From assembly GCA_026989145.1 (NCBI GenBank), contig JALSJU010000063.1, positions 1 to 62,113 of the forward strand: a DNA stretch of 62,113 nucleotides. Direction: 5' to 3'. The notes beneath the pieces were generated by a model, which was given only the letters and a program-made list of their open reading frames with translations, was not told the origin of the DNA and made no database searches. A program made the position numbers and the translations under genes. The DNA is from Thiotrichaceae bacterium. GTDB lineage: Bacteria > Pseudomonadota > Gammaproteobacteria > Thiotrichales > Thiotrichaceae. Positions 24,556-34,450 of this stretch are shown here, piece after piece (position 1 is the stretch's first letter; every line of letters begins with the position of its first letter).

Positions 24556-25049
24556 GTTCTCGAGGTAGCTTACAGCAAGGTTTCTCATTGATAGAAATTC
24601 TCGTTGCGTTAACGATAGTTTCCGTGGGTTTACTAGGGCTTGTGGGTTTTCAAATTCACACTCAAAAAATTAGCAGTAATGCTTATTACCATACACAAGC
24701 CGTTATTATCACTCATGATATGGCAGAAAGAATACGTGCTAACCCTATTGCTAATCATCAACAACAGTATCATTTAAAACAAGCAGTGCAAAATACTAAC
24801 TGTCATAAGCAGGTCGGTTGCACCCCGCAGAATATGGCAAAAAATGATCTTTTCGAATGGTATGAAACGATTAAACAAGGTTTGCCAAAAGGGTCGGGGG
24901 TCGTCTGCATTGACTCAACCCCCGTTGATGGAACGCCTAATGCATCTGCTTGTGATAACCAAGGCACGCAATACGCCGTTAAACTCTGGTGGCATGATAG
25001 TTCTATCGATAAAATACAGCGTAGCGTAATGATGGTTGGGGCTGAATAA
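24552..25049 (+). CDS. pilV: Type IV pilus modification protein PilV
   Basis: QQGFSLIEILVALTIVSVGLLGLVGFQ; ITHDMAERIRANP. ATG at 24546 also possible. Confidence 0.88.
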   Translation: MSSRGSLQQGFSLIEILVALTIVSVGLLGLVGFQIHTQKISSNAYYHTQAVIITHDMAERIRANPIANHQQQYHLKQAVQNTNCHKQVGCTPQNMAKNDLFEWYETIKQGLPKGSGVVCIDSTPVDGTPNASACDNQGTQYAVKLWWHDSSIDKIQRSVMMVGAE

Positions 25050-26155
25050 TGCACAGAAACAAAGGCTTACATACATCATTTTGCAAGCAACATGGTTTAA
25101 GCTTAATTGAGTTGATGATTGCTTCTTCGTTAGGTTTGTTCTTGATTGGCGGTGTTTATCAAACGTTTCAAATCACGCGGCAGTCGACAAGGCTTTTACA
25201 AGCGGAAGCAGAAATACAAGAAAATGCACGATTTTCTTTTAGTATTCTAAGCAGTGTAATACAAACTGCTGGATATTTTGGGTGTAAATCGACTCAAAAC
25301 CAAAGAATTCATTCATTATTAAAGGTTTCTACTGAGCAGCTCAATCCCGCACTGAGTGTACAAGGCTGGGAAGCAAAAAATACGCATTACGGCGATACCT
25401 ATCAAACGCAAGCAAATAGCGGTATAAGCAGTACCACAATCAAGCATTGGATTGACTCAACAGGTCTACATAAAGATAAAGGTATAAAATCTAAAAAATA
25501 CTCTGATGTGCTAAAGATCTGGTACACCAAGCCTTACCATGCAAATCTTACCTCAGTGAATATTGCTGGTTTAAGCTTCTCCCCAATTGATTTAGAAGAG
25601 GGGAATCTTATTGCAATTAATGATTGTCAAAATATTCAATTAGCACAAGTATGCGCCTGTGAAGATTCAGCTTGTGAGGGAGTTGACTCACAAGCGAAGC
25701 TTCAATCGTGTAATAACATAAGCGACTTGAAAGCTATCAAAATATCCACAGCTAAAGTGGCGATATTAGAGCAGGCAATTTTCTTTGTTAGTAAACGCGG
25801 AAGTAATAAAAAAGGTTATAAGAAAAACATGCCTGCGCTTTATGTGAGGTATTTAGGTAAGGGCGCAAAGCCCACGCCTAAACAAGAGATTCTTGAAGGT
25901 GTAGAGAGTTTACAAGTTGAATATGGAGAAGATATTGATTTTAATGGTTCTGCCAATGCCTATGTGAGTGCTGATTTAGTCAGTGACTGGAAGAAAATTG
26001 TCAGCCTCAGAATTAGTTTATTACTAAGATCAAGTAGTAATAATGTTGTTAAAGCACCCCAGAACCTTATGTTTAACGGCGCGAAGCTTAAGCTTAGTGA
26101 TGCTGATCGTTATTTAAGGCGAGTTGTGAGTACGACTATCGCACTCAGAAACTAA
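25049..26155 (+). CDS. pilW: PilW-family type IV pilus assembly protein
   Basis: QHGLSLIELMIASSLGLFLIGGVYQTF; operon context. Confidence 0.86.
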   Translation: MHRNKGLHTSFCKQHGLSLIELMIASSLGLFLIGGVYQTFQITRQSTRLLQAEAEIQENARFSFSILSSVIQTAGYFGCKSTQNQRIHSLLKVSTEQLNPALSVQGWEAKNTHYGDTYQTQANSGISSTTIKHWIDSTGLHKDKGIKSKKYSDVLKIWYTKPYHANLTSVNIAGLSFSPIDLEEGNLIAINDCQNIQLAQVCACEDSACEGVDSQAKLQSCNNISDLKAIKISTAKVAILEQAIFFVSKRGSNKKGYKKNMPALYVRYLGKGAKPTPKQEILEGVESLQVEYGEDIDFNGSANAYVSADLVSDWKKIVSLRISLLLRSSSNNVVKAPQNLMFNGAKLKLSDADRYLRRVVSTTIALRN

Positions 26156-26159
26156 CGTT

Positions 26160-26660
26160 ATGAAGATAATAAAGAAACAAAATGGTGCGGTTCTAATAAT
26201 TGCGATGTTAATGCTTACCGTTCTTTCCATTATTGTGATAAGTGCAAGCAGTACGACAGTGATTCAACAGAAAATGACTACCAATTTATACGTCAAAGAG
26301 CTTGCCCGCCAAAGTGCAGAGTTGACCTTGCAACAGGCTGAAATAGCGCTATTGAGTATTAGTACAAGCGCATTAAATCAGAGGTTTGAGAACACTTCAG
26401 GCTACTACTTTTATGATAAAAACAGGCAATTGAGTAAACCAAATAATTGGAACAACTTACAAGCCCTCACATCAAACGTATCATTGAAAGGCATAAAACC
26501 ACCGGTTTATATTATTGAGCGTATGCCAGCTATAAAAACGATAGGAAATAGTTTGGCATTTAATCAGCCATTGAGTAGCACTTATTATCGGATTACGGTG
26601 ATGGCGCAAGGTAGCACAAAATCAGCTATTAATATTTTGCAGAGTATTGTGAAAAAATGA
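26160..26660 (+). CDS. pilX: PilX-family type IV pilus assembly protein
   Basis: KKQNGAVLIIAMLMLTVLSIIVISASSTTVIQQKM; position after pilW. Confidence 0.8.
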   Translation: MKIIKKQNGAVLIIAMLMLTVLSIIVISASSTTVIQQKMTTNLYVKELARQSAELTLQQAEIALLSISTSALNQRFENTSGYYFYDKNRQLSKPNNWNNLQALTSNVSLKGIKPPVYIIERMPAIKTIGNSLAFNQPLSSTYYRITVMAQGSTKSAINILQSIVKK

Positions 26661-26746
26661 TTTAGCCCGTAATGATGCTCAATTAGTTGTGTATTTATTT
26701 AAACGCTTTACAATTAGTGATGATGATAACTGATAAAGCTGTAGAT

Positions 26747-27538
26747 ATGATATCAAACCAAGAATTACTCAATTATTTACCTCAAGAACAATTATTAAAA
26801 GATCGTGTGATCTTAGTCACAGGCGCAGGCTCAGGTGTTGGGCGAGCGATATCACTAGCCTACGCACGTTTTGGTGCTACGGTTGTGTTACTGGGTAAAA
26901 CACTAAAAGAGCTAGAATATGTTTACGATGAAATTGAAGCAGCTGGTTACCCAGAGCCCGCCATTTACCCCTTAAATATGGAAGGTGCAACGGCTAAAGA
27001 TTACTACGACATGGCGGCTACCTTTGCTGATAAATTGGGCGGCTTAGATGGTCTTGTACTGAATGCAGGTTGGTTGCCCGCGTTTATGCCGTTTAAAGAA
27101 TATGATATGGAAACGTGGTCCAAAACTTTGAGTGTAAATTTGCACGCTAATTTCTTAATCACCCAAAGCTGTTTACCATTACTTGAAGCCGCTAAAGATC
27201 CTGCTATTATTTTCTCTGCACATGACTCTTTAAAAGCGTATAACGGTGCTTTCGGTATCGCGAAAGCAGGTACTCAAGCGATGCTAGATATTCTAAGTGA
27301 TGAGTATGATCTGGACGAAAACTTCATTCGCATTAATAGCATCGATACAGGCCCATTACGCACTCAAATGCGTAAATCAAATTACCCCGGTGAGGATATG
27401 TCGACGTTAGCACTGCCAGAAAGTGTGGTAGGCCCTTATTTGTATCTTATGGGGCCAGATGCGGGTAAAGCGACAGCGAATAAAGTTAAGCTTGAAAAGC
27501 GGCCAGCAGATGCTAAATGGGTGGGGCAAGAGGCTTAA
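26747..27538 (+). CDS. SDR-family oxidoreductase, YciK-like
   Basis: Rossmann motif VTGAGSGVGRAIS; LVLNAGWLPAFMPFKEYDMETW; start set at ATG 26747. Confidence 0.85.
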   Translation: MISNQELLNYLPQEQLLKDRVILVTGAGSGVGRAISLAYARFGATVVLLGKTLKELEYVYDEIEAAGYPEPAIYPLNMEGATAKDYYDMAATFADKLGGLDGLVLNAGWLPAFMPFKEYDMETWSKTLSVNLHANFLITQSCLPLLEAAKDPAIIFSAHDSLKAYNGAFGIAKAGTQAMLDILSDEYDLDENFIRINSIDTGPLRTQMRKSNYPGEDMSTLALPESVVGPYLYLMGPDAGKATANKVKLEKRPADAKWVGQEA

Positions 27539-27559
27539 ACCTCCCTAGAGTCAGTCCTT

Positions 27560-28327
27560 ATGAAGCAAGATACTCTATTCGCTAACCCTCAGCCTTTGGT
27601 GGATTTCACTTTTGATGATGCGGTTGCGGATGTCTTTCCTGACATGATTCGTCGCTCAGTCCCAGGTTATGAAACCATCATTGCATTACTTGGTGGCTTG
27701 GCAAAACACTATGCGCAGGAAGGTTCTACTATTTATGACTTAGGTTGCTCATTAGGTGCAGCGACCTTGTCTATGTATTCTCAAACTCGAGCTACCTCAC
27801 ATTTAAAGTATATTTGTATTGACAACTCAGAGGCGATGGTAAAACGCTGTCAATCACGTTTAATGCGGCATATGCCAGAAACCGACCTTCATGTGATATG
27901 TGAAAGTATCGAAGATTCCGCGATAGAAAATGCTTCTATTGTTGTCATCAACTTCACCTTACAGTTTCTGTCAACCGAATCACGGTTGGCATTATTAGAA
28001 AAGGTTTATCAGGGTTTGCGTCCCAACGGTATTTTGATTTTATCTGAAAAATTAGTATTTTCAGATGATCAACAAAATCAACAGCAAATTGATTGGCATC
28101 ATACCTTCAAGCGCGCTAATGGTTACAGTGATATGGAGGTGAGCCAGAAGCGTAAGGCACTAGAAAATGTGTTGATTCCAGATACCTATGAAGTGCATAT
28201 AACCCGTTTACAGCAAGCAGGTTTTGAGAATGCTTATCAGTGGTTTCAGGCATTTAACTTTACCTCCATTATTGCTATAAAAAGCCCACTAATATCACCG
28301 CCCCCCAAAATCAGCTCTAACAAATGA
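27560..28327 (+). CDS. cmoA: Carboxy-S-adenosyl-L-methionine synthase
   Basis: FTFDDAVADVFPDMIRRSVPGYETII; adjacent to cmoB. Confidence 0.95.
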   Translation: MKQDTLFANPQPLVDFTFDDAVADVFPDMIRRSVPGYETIIALLGGLAKHYAQEGSTIYDLGCSLGAATLSMYSQTRATSHLKYICIDNSEAMVKRCQSRLMRHMPETDLHVICESIEDSAIENASIVVINFTLQFLSTESRLALLEKVYQGLRPNGILILSEKLVFSDDQQNQQQIDWHHTFKRANGYSDMEVSQKRKALENVLIPDTYEVHITRLQQAGFENAYQWFQAFNFTSIIAIKSPLISPPPKISSNK

Positions 28328-29328
28328 TTGTTGATTTTGAAGGCTTGTATAATGACCTAATTGCCAATGATTTTGAGCAATGGCAAACAACCTTGCCTCT
28401 ACAACTTGAGTCTATTTTTAAGCAACGTGAGCATGGTAAACAGGCAGAGTGGCAAACGATTCTTGCTCAACTACCCACACTACAACCCAGCGAGCTTAAT
28501 TTAAACGCAGATAAAATCAAAGTAGGCGCTGCTGAAGACTGTACGGCAGAGCAACAAGCCAAACTAGCAACAACCCTAAAACAACTCCATCCGTGGCGCA
28601 AAGGGCCGTACCAACTATTAGGAGTAGATATTGATACGGAATGGCATTCAGACTGGAAGTGGCGACGCATACAAAACCATATTGCCCCCTTAAAAAACCG
28701 TTCGGTGCTAGATGTGGGTTGCGGTAATGGTTATCATATGTGGCGTATGCTAGGTGAAGGCGCAAGGCTGGTCATTGGTGCAGATCCGAGCCAATTTTTT
28801 CTCGTTCAATTTCACACAATTAAGCACTTTGCCACTTTGAACAACAGCCAGCTACCTATACATTTGCTGCCTTTTAAAGGGGAAGAACTTCCACGTTTTA
28901 CCCAAGTCTACAAGGGTTTAGGGTTTGATAGCGTATTTTCAATGGGGGTGTTGTATCATCGTTTATCACCGCTAGATCACTTAAAAGAACTTAAATCCTT
29001 TATCCGCTCAGGCGGCGAACTGATACTGGAAACTTTAATTATTGAAGGTGATGATTCCAATGTGCTTATTCCAGAAGATCGTTATGCGAAAATGCGCAAT
29101 GTTTGGTTTATTCCAAGCACTAACTTGTTGATACGGATGTTACAGCGGGTTGGCTTTATCAATGTCCGAGTGGTTGATATTAATCAGACCTGTATTGAAG
29201 AACAACGTAGCACCGATTGGATGACTTTTGAATCACTGCCTGATTTTCTTGATCCGAATGACTCAAATAGAACCATTGAAGGTTATCCCGCACCGAAGCG
29301 TGCGGTGATTCTTGCGAATACGCCATAA
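28324..29328 (+). CDS. cmoB: tRNA U34 carboxymethyltransferase
   Basis: LHPWRKGPYQLLGVDIDTEWHSDWKWRRIQNHI...DVGCGNGYHMWRMLGEGA; ATGA overlap with cmoA. Confidence 0.96.
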   Translation: MIVDFEGLYNDLIANDFEQWQTTLPLQLESIFKQREHGKQAEWQTILAQLPTLQPSELNLNADKIKVGAAEDCTAEQQAKLATTLKQLHPWRKGPYQLLGVDIDTEWHSDWKWRRIQNHIAPLKNRSVLDVGCGNGYHMWRMLGEGARLVIGADPSQFFLVQFHTIKHFATLNNSQLPIHLLPFKGEELPRFTQVYKGLGFDSVFSMGVLYHRLSPLDHLKELKSFIRSGGELILETLIIEGDDSNVLIPEDRYAKMRNVWFIPSTNLLIRMLQRVGFINVRVVDINQTCIEEQRSTDWMTFESLPDFLDPNDSNRTIEGYPAPKRAVILANTP

Positions 29329-29417
29329 TAAATCGTGTTGCTTTTTTAAGCGCTAGTTTTAAGCGCAAGATTTTGTTAATCTGTCACGCTCGCAAACCTA
29401 AAAAAGACATACCTAGT

Positions 29418-30197
29418 ATGAGCAAAATTATCGCAGTAGCGAATCAAAAAGGAGGCGTGGGTAAAACCACCACTAGCGTTAACCTGGCGGCATCCTTAGT
29501 CGTAATGCGTCGCAGTGTGCTCATTATAGATATGGATCCACAAGGTAATGCCACAACCGGTGTAGGGCTTGATAAAGAAGAACAGCCAGTGACCTTAACA
29601 GAAGTGTTATTAGGTGATGTGGATGTGGGAGAGGCGATTCAAAAAGTACCCAGCGCAAACTTTGATGCTTTGGCAGGTGGGCCAAACTTGAGTATTGCAG
29701 AATTTAAAATGATGGTGATGGAAGAGCGCGAATACCGTCTTCATTATGTATTGGCGGATATTAAAGATAACTATGATTACATCATTATTGACTGCCCGCC
29801 ATCGTTAAACATGTTGACGGTTAACGCGCTGGTGGCAGCAAATGGTGTATTGATTCCTATGCAGTGTGAGTACTATGCCTTGGAAGGATTATCGGCTTTA
29901 GTCGGCTCTATCGAAACCATCCGGCAAAACTCCAATCCTGCGTTAGAAATTACCGGATTACTTCGTACCATGTATGACCCGCGTAACAACTTATCGCGTG
30001 ATGTGTCGAATCAACTCGCTGAATATTTTGGTGAAAAACTATATAATACTTCAATCCCCAGAAATATTCGCTTGGCAGAAGCCCCAAGCCATGGTTTACC
30101 CGCATTATTGTATGATAAGCGCTCACGCGGGGCACTGGCATATTTAGCACTCGCCGCTGAAATGATTCGCAAAGAAGCTTCCTTGCAAGCAGCATAA
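29418..30197 (+). CDS. parA: Chromosome partitioning ATPase ParA/Soj
   Basis: MSKIIAVANQKGGVGKTTTSVNLAASL deviant Walker A; ATG at 29418. Confidence 0.96.
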   Translation: MSKIIAVANQKGGVGKTTTSVNLAASLVVMRRSVLIIDMDPQGNATTGVGLDKEEQPVTLTEVLLGDVDVGEAIQKVPSANFDALAGGPNLSIAEFKMMVMEEREYRLHYVLADIKDNYDYIIIDCPPSLNMLTVNALVAANGVLIPMQCEYYALEGLSALVGSIETIRQNSNPALEITGLLRTMYDPRNNLSRDVSNQLAEYFGEKLYNTSIPRNIRLAEAPSHGLPALLYDKRSRGALAYLALAAEMIRKEASLQAA

Positions 30198-30214
30198 TAA
30201 ATTAAAGGGAAATC

Positions 30215-31069
30215 ATGAAAAAAAAACCAGGTTTAGGGCGTGGACTAGATATGTTGCTAAGTTCCGCGGTAAAGGATAGCAGTAAAGACACCGAATTAAA
30301 AAATCTACCCGTTGAGAAAATCAGCAAAGGCGAATATCAGCCACGCCTTAGTATCGACCCAGATGCCTTGCAAGACTTAGCTGAATCAATTAAAGCACAA
30401 GGTGTGGTTCAACCGGTTGTGGTTCGCCGTATAGAAGGCGGACTGTTTGAACTAATCGCAGGAGAACGTCGCTGGCGTGCCTCACAAATTGCTGGCTTAG
30501 ATACGATTCCGGCAATCGTTAGAGAAATTCCCGATCAAGCTGCAGCAGCAATGTCGTTGATTGAGAACATTCAGCGCGAAGACTTAAACCCTTTAGAAGA
30601 AGCCATCGCTATGAGTCGCTTAATTGCAGACTTTGGCTTAACTCATCAACAAACAGCTGAATCAGTTGGTCGCTCTCGCACAGCCGTAACTAACTTATTG
30701 CGCTTAATTGAGTTAGAAGATAAAACAAAAGAGCTGCTTGATACCCGTAAACTAGACATGGGACACGCACGCGCACTGTTAGCCTTAAGCGGTCAAAAAC
30801 AAGTCGAAACAGCACTAAAAGTTGCTAAAAGTGAGTTATCGGTGCGAGAGACAGAGCGTTTAGTCAAAAAACTCAGTGCTGGTGATGCTGCGAAAGCAGA
30901 AAAGCCACCCGCAAAAAAAGCAGTAGAAGTTAAAAATCTCGAAGAATCCTTATCCGAAAAGCTAGGCGCAAAAGTGAATATTCAATACAACACTAAAGGA
31001 AAGGGAAAATTAGTGATTGAATATAATAACTTGGATGAACTAGATGGGGTTTTGGCGCATATTAAATAA
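30215..31069 (+). CDS. parB: ParB/RepB/Spo0J partition protein
   Basis: KKPGLGRGLDMLLS...GERRWRASQIAGL; ENIQREDLNPLEEA. Confidence 0.96.
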   Translation: MKKKPGLGRGLDMLLSSAVKDSSKDTELKNLPVEKISKGEYQPRLSIDPDALQDLAESIKAQGVVQPVVVRRIEGGLFELIAGERRWRASQIAGLDTIPAIVREIPDQAAAAMSLIENIQREDLNPLEEAIAMSRLIADFGLTHQQTAESVGRSRTAVTNLLRLIELEDKTKELLDTRKLDMGHARALLALSGQKQVETALKVAKSELSVRETERLVKKLSAGDAAKAEKPPAKKAVEVKNLEESLSEKLGAKVNIQYNTKGKGKLVIEYNNLDELDGVLAHIK

Positions 31070-31211
31070 CTTTCATGCGAGGTTTGGTTTTCTTTAGGGG
31101 AGCCTGATTAAGTCGATTAGAATTTAGCAAGCTAAAAATAATTGGACTTGATCAGGTTTTCTTTAGGATATTTATACTTTTTACGTTAACCAAGAAAAAA
31201 GACTTTTTCGT

Positions 31212-31290
31212 GTAGGTTGGGCTGATGTAGGAAGTCCAACAAATCCCAAACAGTATCAACACCGTTGGGCTTTGTACTTCAGCACAATCT
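31212..31290. repeat. Degenerate GTAGGTTGGGCTGA-type intergenic inverted repeat
   Basis: gtaggttgggctgatgtaggaagtccaacaaatccc...ccgttgggctttgtacttcagcacaa; arms are imperfect reverse complements. Confidence 0.45.
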
Positions 31291-31614
31291 CCCTGATTAA
31301 GCCTCCAATCTCCTTTAAAAAATTAACTTAATCACGAAGGCATGAAGGATTACGAAGAGGTGGCTTTTAGCTTTTTCTTCGAGAGCTTCGTGTTCTTCGC
31401 GGTAAGTTTTTATCTTTTAATAAAGACCATCTCTTTATAAAATGTGCCATTTACTTTTAGATTTCTTAATTATTTCCCCTTACTTTCTTCAGGTGCTTCA
31501 TGTGCCCTTCATGGTAAATCTCTTACTCCCTTAAAATTCAAACGAGAAATATCAATGACGACTTATTAGAAAATACGCATACTGTATTTTTCTCACTGCT
31601 TATCAAATAAACCC

Positions 31615-31983
31615 ATGAAAAAATTCACATTACCAGCCACCTTATTCCTACTCGGTATATTACTTAGCGTTTTTTGGTTTAATTATAAAAACCCGATGCA
31701 GCCTATGTATGTAGAGGTAATTAATGATACCGATACCCTGTTGCCTTCGGTGATTATTGAGCATGGCGGAAATGGGCTTCAAGAAAAAATAACACTGGTG
31801 CAATTCAAACCTAAAGAAGTGCGAACCGTTGTACTTAACCACAAACCGGGTATGGGTTTTAACATTGCAGTCAACTACCCAGATCGTGAGAAAACTGAGA
31901 TTTGTGGGGGGAAGAGCAAAGATCATTGGTATATTCGTGAAACAATAACCAAGTTTGGTATTTATGATACACCGATTCGTTGA
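31615..31983 (+). CDS. Hypothetical membrane-anchored/exported protein (122 aa)
   Basis: N-terminal hydrophobic segment MKKFTLPATLFLLGILLSVFWFNY. Confidence 0.6.
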   Translation: MKKFTLPATLFLLGILLSVFWFNYKNPMQPMYVEVINDTDTLLPSVIIEHGGNGLQEKITLVQFKPKEVRTVVLNHKPGMGFNIAVNYPDREKTEICGGKSKDHWYIRETITKFGIYDTPIR

Positions 31984-32021
31984 TATGCTACGGTACGATT
32001 AATTATTAGTGGTACGTTAAG

Positions 32022-32474
32022 ATGGATGCAGAGATACGTTTTTTCATGACCGATGACGATGAGCAAGAGTTTTTGGCGGTAGTGAATAACAACGTAGATC
32101 AAGTAATCAACACTGATAACGACAAGCAACACTTTTTGATAGGTGATTGTAAGCTACTTTACACGGCAACTTTATCAGAAGGAAATACACTTTATAGCGG
32201 TGTTCTTGAAATTAGAACCACAAACATTAATATTGAGACTGCCTGTAAAGACCAAATGCGGGCAGCTAAAGTTTATAAAAAGCTACGCAATTGGATCAAA
32301 AAAAATTATTGGAGCAGGTTGGCGTATATTAATAAAACTAAAAAAGACCAGTTGATGCCAACGCGTATCCACTGGTTAGCACCACAGGCTAAAAAATGGA
32401 AAGAAGCCGATCCAGAGAATCATTTACTTAAATTATCAAAGACCAGTTGGATGGTGTTTGATATCGGTTTTTGA
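32022..32474 (+). CDS. Hypothetical protein (150 aa)
   Basis: Open frame with plausible composition; no family recognised. Confidence 0.55.
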   Translation: MDAEIRFFMTDDDEQEFLAVVNNNVDQVINTDNDKQHFLIGDCKLLYTATLSEGNTLYSGVLEIRTTNINIETACKDQMRAAKVYKKLRNWIKKNYWSRLAYINKTKKDQLMPTRIHWLAPQAKKWKEADPENHLLKLSKTSWMVFDIGF

Positions 32475-32614
32475 GAATATTGTTTTCTAATAGAGTCCTT
32501 TGTATGACACTGCTGAGCATCAAAGTGGCACACATTATTAGTTCAGAGGTTCCTTAAAACATACAAAATTCCATGAGATTACCGTTAAGCCTGTAATTGA
32601 ACTATATTTCACTC

Positions 32615-34057
32615 ATGCCAATTAGTGTCTTCGATCTTTTTAAAGTAGGTATTGGCCCATCCAGTTCACACACGGTTGGGCCAATGGTTGCCGCACGTAC
32701 TTTCGTTTTATCACTTTTAGATGATGAGCTACTCAAGACAGTAGCGCGGGTTGAAGTAGCGCTTTATGGCTCACTTGGAGCAACCGGAAAAGGCCATGGT
32801 AGTGATAAAGCAGTGCTATTGGGCTTAATGGGCGAGACCCCTGAAACTGTTGATGTTGCAGCCATTGCTGATGTAATGCAAGAGATTGAAGAGCAGCAAA
32901 TAATTAAACTCAATGGTCAGTTTAGTATTTCATTTAAGCAGCAGTCAGACTTAATTTTCCATCGTAAAAAAAGCTTACCGCTGCATGCCAATGGTTTGCA
33001 GTTTATCGCATTGAATAAAGCGGGGGAGACTCTTAAAAAGAAAGTCTATTACTCTGTGGGTGGTGGTTTCGTGGTGGATGAGAACTGTGAAAGCTGGAAT
33101 AAAGACTTTATCCGAGAAGATAAACACGCCTTGCCTTATCCGTTTAATACGGCAGAAGAGTTATTGGCATTGTGTAAATCAGAAAACCTATCGATTAGTC
33201 AGTTGATGATGAAAAATGAAATCACTTGGCAATCACAAAGTAAGGTTGAGGCTGGGCTATTGACACTCTGGCAAGCGATGCAAGACTGTGTTGAGCAGGG
33301 TTGTAAAAATAGCGGTATTTTGCCTGGTGGTTTAAAAGTAAAACGACGTGCTGCAGAAATGTGTGCATCTCTCAGTAACGAAGATACTCAAACCTTGTTT
33401 AACCAAGGCAGTATGGATTGGGTCAACCTGTACGCACTGGCTGTAAATGAAGAGAATGCAGCGGGTGGTCGAGTTGTTACAGCGCCAACCAACGGTGCGG
33501 CAGGTATTATCCCCGCCGTGATGCTGTATTATAAAAACTTTTGCAGTGCATATGGTTTACCCGATGATTTAACAGGGGAAGCTGCGGGTCAGGGTGAGGC
33601 AGGGGTTGTTCGATTCATGCTAGCCGCAGGAGCAATTGGCATGTTAATTAAACAAAATGCTTCAATTTCAGGTGCCGAAGTGGGTTGCCAAGGTGAGGTT
33701 GGTTCAGCTAGTGCGATGGCAGCAGCAGGTTTGACCGAAGTTTTAGGCGGTACGCCTGAACAAGTTGAAAATGCCGCTGAAATTGGTATAGAGCATAACT
33801 TAGGATTAACGTGTGACCCTATTGGCGGCTTAGTCCAAATCCCATGTATTGAACGCAACGCAATGGGTGCAGTAAAAGCAATTAATGCTTCACGAATGGC
33901 GTTACGTGGCGATGGTACGCACTATGTGTCGTTAGATAAGGTCATTCATACAATGCGTGAAACCGGTAAAGATATGCGCTCAAAATACAAAGAAACATCA
34001 CGCGGTGGCTTGGCTCTGCATGTGATTGATGTACCTGTTAGCGTGGTAGAATGTTAG
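32615..34057 (+). CDS. sdaA: L-serine ammonia-lyase (L-serine dehydratase)
   Basis: [57 protein letters not shown]. Confidence 0.95.
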   Translation: MPISVFDLFKVGIGPSSSHTVGPMVAARTFVLSLLDDELLKTVARVEVALYGSLGATGKGHGSDKAVLLGLMGETPETVDVAAIADVMQEIEEQQIIKLNGQFSISFKQQSDLIFHRKKSLPLHANGLQFIALNKAGETLKKKVYYSVGGGFVVDENCESWNKDFIREDKHALPYPFNTAEELLALCKSENLSISQLMMKNEITWQSQSKVEAGLLTLWQAMQDCVEQGCKNSGILPGGLKVKRRAAEMCASLSNEDTQTLFNQGSMDWVNLYALAVNEENAAGGRVVTAPTNGAAGIIPAVMLYYKNFCSAYGLPDDLTGEAAGQGEAGVVRFMLAAGAIGMLIKQNASISGAEVGCQGEVGSASAMAAAGLTEVLGGTPEQVENAAEIGIEHNLGLTCDPIGGLVQIPCIERNAMGAVKAINASRMALRGDGTHYVSLDKVIHTMRETGKDMRSKYKETSRGGLALHVIDVPVSVVEC

Positions 34058-34213
34058 CATGGTAGGGTAGAGACCGTTGCGTGACGAGTATATAGGAATG
34101 GCTTAATCAGTAAAATATCATCCGATGCATCTTGCACCTCCAACAATGAGCAGTCTCTAATTTTACCCAAATTCACACTTAGAAATACGAATTTAACACA
34201 AGTCTTTGATTCT

Positions 34214-34277
34214 ACGGTATATTCAAAAAATGCCCGCTTAACCTACGGGTGAAGCTAAGATTTTTTGAATATACCGT
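34214..34277. repeat. Long inverted repeat/hairpin
   Basis: ACGGTATATTCAAAAAAT (34214-34231) and ATTTTTTGAATATACCGT (34260-34277), perfect 18-bp arms. Confidence 0.85.
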
Positions 34278-34450
34278 GAAACCAAATACTTGCATTCTAT
34301 TTCGCTTTTCTAAGTGTGGATTTGGGTTTAAATGGAGAATTTTTAAAATACAGTTCGTCAGTTAAAATATAGGTATGTGGCAAAGTATGAGATAATTAGC
34401 AAAATAATAAAAATAAAATGACGGGTAGTTAAACGTCAAAAGGGGATTTT

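Noticed and set aside
28467-28765. Antisense ORFs in cmoB
   Set aside because: Embedded in a conserved gene; hydrophobic stretch likely chance.
29418-31100. parS site near parAB
   Set aside because: Looked for a TGTTTCACGTGAAACA-like palindrome in and around the genes by eye and did not find a convincing match.
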